Shown one piece after another: positions 1-5,450 of a stretch of DNA of 7,649 bases. The stretch comes from Geminicoccaceae bacterium. Its GTDB lineage: Bacteria > Pseudomonadota > Alphaproteobacteria > Geminicoccales > Geminicoccaceae. The notes beneath the pieces were generated by a model, which searched no databases, was not told the origin of the DNA, and saw nothing but the letters and a program-made list of their open reading frames with translations. Within the stretch, counting starts at the first letter, position 1, and every line of letters begins with the position of its first letter. The stretch covers positions 1 through 7,649 of the forward strand of contig JAGREZ010000116.1 in assembly GCA_020446285.1 (NCBI GenBank), in the 5' to 3' direction. The position numbers and the translations under genes are program-made.

Positions 1-1
1 T

Positions 2-85
2 GCGATCGGTCTGCCGCTCTATCTCGTTGTTTCGCCGCGTTTCCTGATCGTTCAGGTGGTTCCACCTGAACGGGAAATGCTCTAG
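2..85 (+). CDS. C-terminal end of a plus-strand gene, probably a membrane protein (partial)
   Basis: An open plus-strand frame enters from the left edge and ends with TAG at 83-85. The 27 visible residues begin AIGLPLYLVVSPRFLIVQVV and finish with a charged tail, PPEREML. A hydrophobic stretch followed by a short polar tail would fit the last membrane segment of a membrane protein, but the fragment is too short to assign a family. It converges with the minus-strand hydrolase: its TAG (83-85) and the hydrolase stop (84-82 on the minus strand) share the palindrome CTAG. This tidy tail-to-tail end supports the frame being real. The other plus-strand frame stops at 67-69 and gives a less convincing peptide. 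Function unknown. Confidence 0.42.
   Translation, partial: AIGLPLYLVVSPRFLIVQVVPPEREML
51..70. terminator. Perfect 9-bp inverted repeat just past the hydrolase stop; possible bidirectional hairpin
   Basis: TTCAGGTGG (51-59) and CCACCTGAA (62-70) are exact reverse complements separated by TT, so RNA from either strand could fold an 8-bp stem with a 4-nt loop. The repeat lies 11 nt beyond the stop codon of the minus-strand hydrolase and inside the last codons of the plus-strand gene, where a bidirectional terminator would be expected for convergent genes. No U-run follows on either strand, so it is not a standard intrinsic terminator. It could instead be a 3' stabilising hairpin or a protein-binding site. 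Confidence 0.35.
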
Positions 86-636
86 TCGAGCGCGCGTATG
101 GCCGGCAGAAGATCAGGGAATGCGGCATTGTCGCCGCGTTCCAGCCATTCGAACACGACCATTTCGGCGGTCAGGACGGTGGCACCGGCCGCCTGCATGC
201 GGATGAGCGCACAGGAACGGTCCTCGCCGTGGCGTGAGCCGACCGCGTCCTGTATGACGCATACCTCGAAATCCGCCTCGATCATGCCCATCACGGTCTG
301 CAACACGCAGACATGTGCCTCGCAACCGCAAACGAGAATCTTCCGGCGACCGGCAGTGTCGAGACATGCGGCAAGTCCGTCAGCCTCGGCCATGGCATTG
401 AAGTGGATCTTTTCGATGGCCGTCATGCCGGCAACCCGGAGTTCCGGCAGCGTATGACCGATTCCCTTGCTGTAGTGCTCGGTATACAGGACAGGAACGT
501 CGAGGCGCTTGGCTGCGTCCACGAGCAAGCGGATCCTCGCGCACATTCGTTCGTGCCCGTGAATTGCCGGGACGAGCCGTTCCTGAACGTCGATGTTCAG
601 CAGCAGGCTGTCATCTTGCTCGACCAGAAATGACAT
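82..636 (-). CDS. Isochorismatase-family cysteine hydrolase
   Basis: A 184-residue protein of the cysteine hydrolase superfamily that includes nicotinamidase, isochorismatase and YcaC-like enzymes. These are cytosolic alpha/beta enzymes that hydrolyse amide or ether bonds using an Asp-Lys-Cys triad. All three residues are present: D16 in LLNIDVQERL, K76 in IEKIHFNA, and C110 in CGCEAHVCVLQT, a segment that also fits the family's cis-peptide motif before the nucleophile. The length is typical of the family. The ATG at 636 directly precedes the conserved first strand; only a weak SD-like GAAG lies upstream. YcaC-like members of this size often have unknown substrates, and nothing in the neighbourhood (no NAD, siderophore or pyrimidine genes) indicates one. 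The gene stands alone: 108 nt separate it from ccdB, and it ends tail to tail with the plus-strand gene. The family call is secure; the substrate is not known. Confidence 0.93.
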   Translation of the reverse strand: MSFLVEQDDSLLLNIDVQERLVPAIHGHERMCARIRLLVDAAKRLDVPVLYTEHYSKGIGHTLPELRVAGMTAIEKIHFNAMAEADGLAACLDTAGRRKILVCGCEAHVCVLQTVMGMIEADFEVCVIQDAVGSRHGEDRSCALIRMQAAGATVLTAEMVVFEWLERGDNAAFPDLLPAIRALD

Positions 637-707
637 TCACTTCAACCATTGCAAGGATACCCAGACGAACTCTCGCAGATCCGGTTGCAATCTGTCCATA
701 GAGCATG

Positions 708-722
708 ATTATTTGTCATAAT
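708..722. repeat. AT-rich inverted repeat between ccdB and the hydrolase gene
   Basis: ATTAT (708-712) and ATAAT (718-722) flank a 5-nt centre, TTGTC. The element sits in the only strongly AT-rich part of this 108-nt gap, after the ccdB stop and about 70 nt upstream of the hydrolase start. It could be an operator for the hydrolase gene or a remnant of an insertion junction. The arms are short, so chance is quite possible. Confidence 0.25.
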
Positions 723-744
723 AAAACTTATCGAATTCCACAGA

Positions 745-1014
745 TCAGAAAATCGACGCCCGGATGACCGCATCACGGCTATCGATCACAGTCTCTCCTG
801 TGTCTTCAAGAGCATCGCGGCGGACAGAAGCCATCGATCGGATATGAAGCACATGATCGATACCAGCGACCGGGATCACAGGATTCAACGCACCCGCGCG
901 TGGCAGATCCCGTATCAACGGAGCAACCAGAACCCATCGATCCTTGGGTATCAGATCTGATTCGATCACCAGACCGAATGTGCTCTCATATCGCACGATG
1001 TCGAATTGTTTCAT
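745..1014 (-). CDS. ccdB: CcdB-family gyrase toxin with a frameshifted, truncated C-terminus
   Basis: An 89-residue CcdB-like protein. CcdB is a small cytosolic dimer that traps DNA gyrase on broken DNA and is neutralised by CcdA. Family features visible are the start FDIVRYE, the segment DLIPKDRWVLVAPLI (compare the family pattern in which a D-I/L stretch leads into RRxVIPL), and LNPVIPVAGIDHVLHIRSMASV (compare PVV/PIL..YVLMT..MASV). The chosen ATG at 1014 overlaps the ccdA stop as ATGA and has AGGT seven nt upstream. A longer in-frame start at 1083 would lie inside ccdA and adds no family sequence. Family members typically end in a short hydrophobic tail closing with Gly-Ile (WGI in the F-plasmid protein), whereas this frame ends VIRASIF. 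The -1 frame directly after F89 reads LICGIR and stops at 730-728, matching the missing tail. As written, the toxin is probably inactive as a gyrase poison, although it may still bind CcdA and co-repress. Confidence 0.8.
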   Translation of the reverse strand: MKQFDIVRYESTFGLVIESDLIPKDRWVLVAPLIRDLPRAGALNPVIPVAGIDHVLHIRSMASVRRDALEDTGETVIDSRDAVIRASIF

Positions 1015-1268
1015 GACTGACCTGCTCCCGAAAACGGCCCGGCCATGATCGCCCGAAACGGATGCCCGTGCTGATCCTGCCAATCATCCTGTGCTGCCAA
1101 CGCGTCGGCATGTTCCTGTTTCCATTCCTCACGTTGCGCCTGACGCACAGCATCCTGAATTGCGGCATCGGCAATTGCCGACATGTTCAGGTTGAGTCGG
1201 CGGGCATTGGCAATGGTTGTTTCCGCCAACGTCAAGGTCGTGCGTTTCCTTGCTGTCCCGACATTCAT
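1011..1268 (-). CDS. ccdA: CcdA-family antitoxin
   Basis: An 85-residue antitoxin. The N-terminal half fits a ribbon-helix-helix DNA-binding fold: beta strand RTTLTL (9-14), a helix around 16-26, a turn at NLNMS (26-30) and a second helix, AIADAAIQDAVR (31-42). The C-terminal half contains REEWKQEHADAL (47-58), which resembles the ERWKAEN segment of F-plasmid CcdA, followed by a polar and presumably disordered tail that would wrap around CcdB. In this family the N-terminus binds the operator and the C-terminus blocks the toxin. The gene precedes ccdB and overlaps it by 4 nt, the usual antitoxin-first, translationally coupled order. The ATG at 1268 lies just after an AT-rich leader with a -10-like TATGAT. 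Expression is probably autorepressed by CcdA-CcdB. The tail after residue 69 (ending GPFSGAGQS) differs from the F-plasmid protein, as in other chromosomal versions. Confidence 0.85.
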   Translation of the reverse strand: MNVGTARKRTTLTLAETTIANARRLNLNMSAIADAAIQDAVRQAQREEWKQEHADALAAQDDWQDQHGHPFRAIMAGPFSGAGQS

Positions 1269-1284
1269 GTTTGATTACTCATTT

Positions 1285-1290
1285 ATCATA
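1285..1290 (-). promoter_or_regulatory. Candidate -10 element of ccdAB
   Basis: Minus-strand TATGAT (five of six matches to TATAAT) lies 17 nt upstream of the ccdA ATG, in the most AT-rich part of the window. No good -35 hexamer is found at 16-18 nt spacing, so the promoter may be weak or otherwise recognised. CcdA operators normally lie over such a site, but I see no clear repeat here. Confidence 0.3.
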
Positions 1291-1377
1291 CTGATGTTGA
1301 CTCTACCGGTGACGTGATTCCGCAACGTGTCGAACCTTGCCCAACACACAGCCCATCTCACCTGAAGGACATACCGC

Positions 1378-3051
1378 TCATTCGGGGCGGCGGCGGGCTT
1401 CTTCTTCCGGGTCGAGGGCGAAGCGGCTGTCGTGGCGGCGAGCGATCATGTAGCGAGCGACAGGCGGCTCGCCGCTTTGCTCGAATTTCCAGACACGGGT
1501 CTCGATGGCGATATCGGTCGCCGATTCGCGACGGTTGAAACGGCGAAGTTCGTCCCAGTCCGCGAGCATGAAGGTTTCGGTCCAGTGTTCGGGATCGGCC
1601 AGATCCTGGAACAGGCGCCAGCGAATTGCGCCGTTGCGCCGTCGCACATGGCCGAGATCGTCCATCGCCAGAACGAAGGCCTGTGCGTCCTTGAGAGCGA
1701 CGCGATATTCCATCCTGTTGAGAATGGGGCCGTCGCCACCCTGCACCGGAAGCAGGGCGTCGGGCTCCGATCGTCCGGACGGGCTGAAATCCGGCGGGCC
1801 GGAGACGGCCAGTCGCAACCAGGGAGCCAGTGCGAGACTGCCCAGCATGCTCAGTCCGGCAACCAGCATGGCGATCCTGATATCGGTGAGTTCGGCAATC
1901 AGGCCCCAGAACCAACTGCCGAGCGCCATCGAGCCGAACAGCGCCATCTGGTAGATGGCGAGCACACGCGACTGAACCCAGGGTGCGGTGGTCATCTGAA
2001 CCGAGATGTTGAAGGTGGAAAAGGCCCCGAGCCAGCAGCTTCCACCCACCATCACCGCCAGCACGACGGCAACCGGCGCCGAGGTCAGGCCGAGCGTCAG
2101 GAGGGCGCCGCCGAACAGGCCCGTCTGGATCGTCACCAGCCGTTCGGCACCGATCTTCTGCCGCAGGGGCTGGACGGTGAACGCCCCGACGAGGGCGCCG
2201 ACGCCGAACACACCCAGCATCAACCCGAATGCAATCGCACCCCCGCCCATCTCGTCGCGAACGATGAGCGGCATCAGTGCCATGACCGCCGGTGCAGCGA
2301 ATCCGTAAAGGGAGGCCCGGCCCATCGCATGCCAGATGTCGGGTGTCTGACCGACATAGCGCATGCCGGCAAGAATGGCCGAACCCAGCCGTTCGCGCGG
2401 AAGCTCGTTGCGCGGGCTGGCCGGCAGATTGAACAGGAGGACGAGGATGAGTGCTATATAGGAAACGGCGTTGAAGAGGAATGCCGCCTCCGCCCCGGCC
2501 GTTGCGACGATGCCGCCGCCGAGCGCCGGCCCGACCGCGCGGGCGAGATTGAAGGCAACGGCATTGATGACCACCGCGCCCGCAAGCATCTGTGGGCGCA
2601 CGATCTCGCGTACCACGGCCTGAAACACGGGACCGTTGATGGCGGCACCCGCACCCAGCATGAAGGTGAATGCGAGAAGGACGGCGGGTGTCACCATCCC
2701 GGCATAGGAAAGAACGGCAAGTACGATGGATGTCGACAGCATCCAGACCTGGGCTGTCATCAGCACCCAGCGTTTCTCCCAGAGATCGCCGGCCGTTCCT
2801 GCGAACAGGGCGAAGAGGAGAATGGGCAGCTGGGTCATGGTCTGTACCAGCGCCACCATCTGCGGCGAGGAGGTCAGCTCGGCCATCAGCCATGCCGCGC
2901 CCACACCCTGGATCAGCCAGCCGAGGTTCGACAGGAGATTGGCAGACCAGAGCTGGCGGAAGCGGGTTTCCGCCAGCGGTGCGAACAGATTGCCCGCGGC
3001 CTTCAATCCGCGGTTCTTGCCGGATCCGGTATCCTCGATCTCGCTTTTCAT
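1378..3051 (-). CDS. MFS exporter of the EntS/MFS_3 type with a C-terminal cytosolic domain
   Basis: A 557-residue inner-membrane exporter. Residues of about 25-412 form roughly twelve membrane segments. The loop GTAGDLWEKRW (85-95) is the MFS motif A between TM2 and TM3, and FNLARAVGPALGGGI (167-181) fits the TM5 motif of drug/H+ antiporter-like members. The fold and the FAPLAETRFRQLWSANLLSNLG start are typical of the MFS_3 (PF05977) family related to the enterobactin exporter EntS. After a Pro/Gly-rich linker, residues of about 445-540 form a soluble domain (NRMEYRVALKDAQAF...HWTETFMLADWDEL) resembling the ferredoxin-like fold of antibiotic-biosynthesis-monooxygenase proteins; long MFS_3 members carry such a tail. 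The start at 3051 is preferred over the in-frame ATG at 3135, because the extra 28 residues are Arg-rich, use codons uncommon here and cover two perfect inverted repeats. Neither start has a good SD. Proton-driven efflux is likely; the substrate is unknown. Confidence 0.9.
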   Translation of the reverse strand: MKSEIEDTGSGKNRGLKAAGNLFAPLAETRFRQLWSANLLSNLGWLIQGVGAAWLMAELTSSPQMVALVQTMTQLPILLFALFAGTAGDLWEKRWVLMTAQVWMLSTSIVLAVLSYAGMVTPAVLLAFTFMLGAGAAINGPVFQAVVREIVRPQMLAGAVVINAVAFNLARAVGPALGGGIVATAGAEAAFLFNAVSYIALILVLLFNLPASPRNELPRERLGSAILAGMRYVGQTPDIWHAMGRASLYGFAAPAVMALMPLIVRDEMGGGAIAFGLMLGVFGVGALVGAFTVQPLRQKIGAERLVTIQTGLFGGALLTLGLTSAPVAVVLAVMVGGSCWLGAFSTFNISVQMTTAPWVQSRVLAIYQMALFGSMALGSWFWGLIAELTDIRIAMLVAGLSMLGSLALAPWLRLAVSGPPDFSPSGRSEPDALLPVQGGDGPILNRMEYRVALKDAQAFVLAMDDLGHVRRRNGAIRWRLFQDLADPEHWTETFMLADWDELRRFNRRESATDIAIETRVWKFEQSGEPPVARYMIARRHDSRFALDPEEEARRRPE

Positions 3052-3066
3052 GGAGTGCTGGTACGC

Positions 3067-3085
3067 TGCCCGACACCGCCGGGCA
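3067..3085. promoter_or_regulatory. Inverted repeat 16 nt before the MFS exporter start
   Basis: TGCCCG (3067-3072) and CGGGCA (3080-3085) are exact reverse complements around a 7-nt centre. The repeat ends 15 nt before the preferred exporter ATG, in the 5' leader. It may be an operator for an unlinked repressor (TetR- or MarR-type control is common for exporters) or an mRNA hairpin near the translation start. Confidence 0.35.
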
Positions 3086-3102
3086 AGTGGCGGCGTCCGG
3101 TT

Positions 3103-3126
3103 CGATCGCGCAAATCCGCGCGATCG
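3103..3126. promoter_or_regulatory. Perfect 9-bp inverted repeat between the channel gene and the exporter gene
   Basis: CGATCGCGC (3103-3111) and GCGCGATCG (3118-3126) are exact reverse complements around a 6-nt centre. In minus-strand order the repeat lies about 42 nt after the channel stop and about 51 nt before the exporter ATG. It could be an operator of the exporter gene or a stable hairpin ending the channel transcript. No U-run follows it on the minus strand, so a classical intrinsic terminator is not supported. Confidence 0.42.
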
Positions 3127-3168
3127 TAATGGCATGACGTCAAGGGCACGCTGTTTTCCCTCCTGCTT

Positions 3169-4938
3169 TCAGGATTGTCCGGGATCCGGCAAGGATCTGT
3201 CGGGCCTGCGGTTCCTGTGCAGGATACGCTGGAGGTGCCGCATGGCCCAGCTTCGCGGCCTGTCCTCGCCGGTGGCGAGATAGGTCAGCGTGTATTCATT
3301 GTTGAGCGTCGCGTCGATCAGCCACCGCGCACGGTCATCGCCACACATCAGGATCCGGTCGCCGACATCCAGTTCCATGTCGGGATCGGGCATCATCCGT
3401 TCCTCGCCACGGGTTTCGATCACCAGCGGCACGCAGCGCAGCGGTCGGCGGTGATCGGCGGGATCGCTCAGCACATGGGCGAGTGTCAGTCTCATGCCGC
3501 GCCGCCTCGCGGCGGCAAACGTGGTGGTATCCAGCGAAGCCGTGTCAATGGTCCATACCTGCGGTTGTACCCCGCCGACCCGTTCCCTCAGTCGCGCGAC
3601 AATATCCTCGGCCGACGGGCCGTCCGCTTCCTCGGCGCCCAGATATTCGAAGAATGACCGCAGCATGGGTGCCTTGAGGTGAAACAGGATGCGTCTGGCA
3701 CTCACGAGGCTCGGCATCATGATCATGTCCGCCTTCGCCGCCTCGAACAGCATCATGTTGCGATAGCGGTTCTGGCGGACGATGATAAAGGCGTCCGGAT
3801 TGAGTGCCCGGGCATTGAGGACGATGCTCAGATTGTCGGTATCGGATTGTGTTGCGACGACGACGCCGGCAACGCTCTCGATTCCGGCCTCGACCAGGTT
3901 CTCGCGGGTTGCGCGCCCTGTCACCACCTGCCGTGCATGGTCGCATTGCAACCCGGAATTGGGATCGATGGCGGAAATCTCGATATTCTCTTTCTGCAGA
4001 AGTTCGGTGAGCCAGCCGCCCATTCGGCCCATTCCGCAGATGATCCAGCGTCCGCCGGGTGGTCGTGTCTCGCGGTCGAGCATCGCGCCGGCCGACCCCG
4101 CAAGCCATTCATTGACCATGTGAATCATGGGTGAACGTATGGTGGCGCACAGGTAGCGGGCATAGGTCTGGAAGGGATCGATGATATGTACGCTGCCGCC
4201 GAGCGTGGCGAGGATCTCCTCATGCGTTCGCGACGTCGACTGCGCGACCACCTCGACATCGCGGCAAAGGAGCCGTGCCGACACCGCAATCTTGAGATTG
4301 AGTTCCTCATCCTGGGTCAGGGCGATCACGGCCTTGCAATTCGGGCTGGTCAGCCCCGCTTCGAGCAGATGTTCAGGCACGCGGGCATCGGCGCAGAGAC
4401 CGGCCACCGGGCTGCGATAATCGCGGATCTGCAGGACCTTGATCCGCTCGGGGCGCCGGTCGATGACCGCCACGGTCATGCCCGCATCGGTCAGCCCCCG
4501 GGTAAGCAGCGCGCCCGTATTGCCGAAACCGCAGATGATGCAGAACGGTTCCTTGATTCCGGCTACCCACCTGGTGAACCGGCGTTCGTCGAGGGCGAGC
4601 TGGAAGTCGGGGTTCTGCACAAGTCCCACGATCGAGCCCAGTGCGTAGAACCATGCGATCACACCCACATAGAGGGAGAGGATCCCCCACATTCGCTGTG
4701 CCTCGGTAAAGGCATGCGGCAACTCACCGAAACCCGTGGTGGTGGCGGTATAGGTAAGGAAATAGAAGGCGTGAAAGAAGCTCAGCCGTTCCGGCTGACC
4801 ATCCACGCCGATGCCCGGTATCAGGATCCAGCCGACCATCGATACGGCATAGACCGTCACGAGCGTCATCAGCGGCCGACGCATGTAGCGCAGGATCAGA
4901 TAGTTGATGCGCTGTGGCCGGCGGACGGGAGGCCCCAT
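3169..4938 (-). CDS. 2TM potassium channel with tandem NAD-binding RCK (TrkA-N) domains
   Basis: A 589-residue inner-membrane channel subunit. TM1 spans about 22-41, followed by a pore helix and a potassium selectivity filter in TYTATTTGFGE (62-72), then TM2 at about 84-106. The first RCK/TrkA-N domain starts at about 132 with CIICGFGNTG (GxGxxG at 137-142) and an acidic ribose-binding D160. The second starts at about 297 with WIICGMGRMG (302-307) and D325. Residues of about 445-560 resemble a TrkA-C/RCK-C ligand domain (VPLVIETRGEE...LDVGDRILMCGDD). Known RCK channels assemble as tetramers with a cytosolic gating ring that senses nucleotides or ions. The filter reads GFGE instead of the usual GYGD. 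The ATG at 4938 has GAGGG seven nt upstream. It lies 10 nt after the stop of the small membrane protein gene, so the two are almost certainly cotranscribed. Strict K+ selectivity is an inference. Confidence 0.92.
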   Translation of the reverse strand: MGPPVRRPQRINYLILRYMRRPLMTLVTVYAVSMVGWILIPGIGVDGQPERLSFFHAFYFLTYTATTTGFGELPHAFTEAQRMWGILSLYVGVIAWFYALGSIVGLVQNPDFQLALDERRFTRWVAGIKEPFCIICGFGNTGALLTRGLTDAGMTVAVIDRRPERIKVLQIRDYRSPVAGLCADARVPEHLLEAGLTSPNCKAVIALTQDEELNLKIAVSARLLCRDVEVVAQSTSRTHEEILATLGGSVHIIDPFQTYARYLCATIRSPMIHMVNEWLAGSAGAMLDRETRPPGGRWIICGMGRMGGWLTELLQKENIEISAIDPNSGLQCDHARQVVTGRATRENLVEAGIESVAGVVVATQSDTDNLSIVLNARALNPDAFIIVRQNRYRNMMLFEAAKADMIMMPSLVSARRILFHLKAPMLRSFFEYLGAEEADGPSAEDIVARLRERVGGVQPQVWTIDTASLDTTTFAAARRRGMRLTLAHVLSDPADHRRPLRCVPLVIETRGEERMMPDPDMELDVGDRILMCGDDRARWLIDATLNNEYTLTYLATGEDRPRSWAMRHLQRILHRNRRPDRSLPDPGQS

Positions 4939-4945
4939 GTCCGTG

Positions 4946-4950
4946 CCCTC
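4946..4950 (-). promoter_or_regulatory. RBS of the channel gene, overlapping the upstream stop codon
   Basis: Minus-strand GAGGG, seven nt before the ATG at 4938, shares two bases with the TGA stop (4951-4949) of the upstream gene. This arrangement favours translational coupling of the two genes. Confidence 0.6.
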
Positions 4951-5332
4951 AGCGCCGCAGCATCAACGTCTCGGTGACGAGCATGACCACCGAGACCACA
5001 TTGGCAATCAACGCACCGCCCGAGAGCGAGACGATGGTGGCCATGACCGAGGAATCCAGACCACTGCCCGTGACATGTACGGCCATCGACCAGACGACGG
5101 CGGCGGCGAGGAGCTGCAGGTCGGCGACGAGGCTCGTCGCGAGGAGTACGGCGCCGATCTGTGAACGGTCGCCGAGCTTGAGCCCCGTTGCGATCAGATT
5201 GACGATGATCGCGAGGAAAAGCTCGATGATGTCATGATGCGCGGGATTGTCGATATCGCCCAGAAAGAAGCCGAAATTCAGGGTCAGCGCCAGGACGATG
5301 AAAAAGCCGAAGATGACTTTCTCGAGATTCAT
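4949..5332 (-). CDS. Small four-helix membrane protein, probably DUF6394 family; possible channel partner
   Basis: A 127-residue, very hydrophobic protein with about four membrane segments (about 4-25, 35-52, 58-87 and 95-121). Polar islands that look conserved are GDIDNPAHHDIIELF (25-39) and LKLGDRSQIG (51-60), which leads into AVLLATSLVADLQL (61-74). I recognise this pattern as probably DUF6394, a family without an assigned function; the name is from memory and not certain. The start at 5332 is chosen because GGGGAGGG lies eight nt upstream. An in-frame extension to 5536 would run back into the end of the beta-helix gene and is Arg-rich, unlike a real N-terminus. The channel gene follows after 10 nt, which suggests the product is a subunit, regulator or assembly factor of that channel. 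Acidic and His residues in the 25-39 segment could contact cations; that is speculation. Confidence 0.85.
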   Translation of the reverse strand: MNLEKVIFGFFIVLALTLNFGFFLGDIDNPAHHDIIELFLAIIVNLIATGLKLGDRSQIGAVLLATSLVADLQLLAAAVVWSMAVHVTGSGLDSSVMATIVSLSGGALIANVVSVVMLVTETLMLRR

Positions 5333-5340
5333 GTGACGGG

Positions 5341-5348
5341 CCCTCCCC
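5341..5348 (-). promoter_or_regulatory. Strong RBS that sets the start of the small membrane protein
   Basis: Minus-strand GGGGAGGG ends eight nt before the ATG at 5332. It decides between this start and the longer in-frame option at 5536, which would overlap the neighbouring gene. Confidence 0.65.
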
Positions 5349-5364
5349 GAGCATCCTTTTTTTC

Positions 5365-5389
5365 TATGGCCAATCCTTCGCAATGGCCA
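5365..5389. repeat. Paired ATGGCCA repeat next to a T7/A7 run in the leader of the channel operon
   Basis: ATGGCCA occurs at 5366-5372 and 5383-5389. The core TGGCCA is self-complementary, so the two copies form both a direct repeat and a possible 6-bp stem. A run of seven T (plus strand, 5357-5363) lies alongside, between this repeat and the RBS of the small membrane protein. On the minus strand the hairpin is followed by A rather than T, so it is not a terminator for the gene upstream. It may be a leader or operator element; chance is possible. Confidence 0.25.
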
Positions 5390-5431
5390 CGGACAGACTA
5401 CGCACGGTTCGATCCGTTCATCAATGGCACC

Positions 5432-5449
5432 GCGGCGCCGAAACGCCGC
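5432..5449 (-). terminator. GC-rich hairpin directly after the beta-helix gene
   Basis: GCGGCG (5432-5437) and CGCCGC (5444-5449) pair around a 6-nt loop, one base past the stop codon (5453-5451) of the beta-helix protein gene. The position fits a transcript-end hairpin, but no U-run follows, so it may act with Rho or as a 3' stabiliser only. Confidence 0.35.
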
Positions 5450-5450
5450 T

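Noticed and set aside
745..760. Canonical programmed -1 frameshift in ccdB
   Set aside because: GATTTTC is not a proper X XXY YYZ slippery heptamer and no stimulatory hairpin is obvious, so a T-run deletion or sequencing error is more likely. It remains mentioned as an alternative.
1015..1083. N-terminal extension of CcdB to an ATG at 1083
   Set aside because: It lies within ccdA and adds no family sequence; the ATGA overlap at 1011-1014 with an RBS gives the standard CcdB start.
1358..3076. A 572-codon second minus-strand frame through the exporter
   Set aside because: Arg/Gly/His-rich product without domain features; a shifted-frame shadow of the exporter.
1432..3129. A 565-codon open frame on the plus strand opposite the exporter
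   Set aside because: It mirrors the exporter gene on the other strand, has a low-complexity His/Gln/Gly/Arg-rich product with no recognisable fold, and the minus frame encodes a clear MFS protein. Long antisense frames are expected in high-GC DNA.
4186..4977. A 263-codon plus-strand frame opposite the channel
   Set aside because: Shadow of the channel coding strand; the composition (His/Gly/Arg/Asp-rich) is typical of antisense frames.
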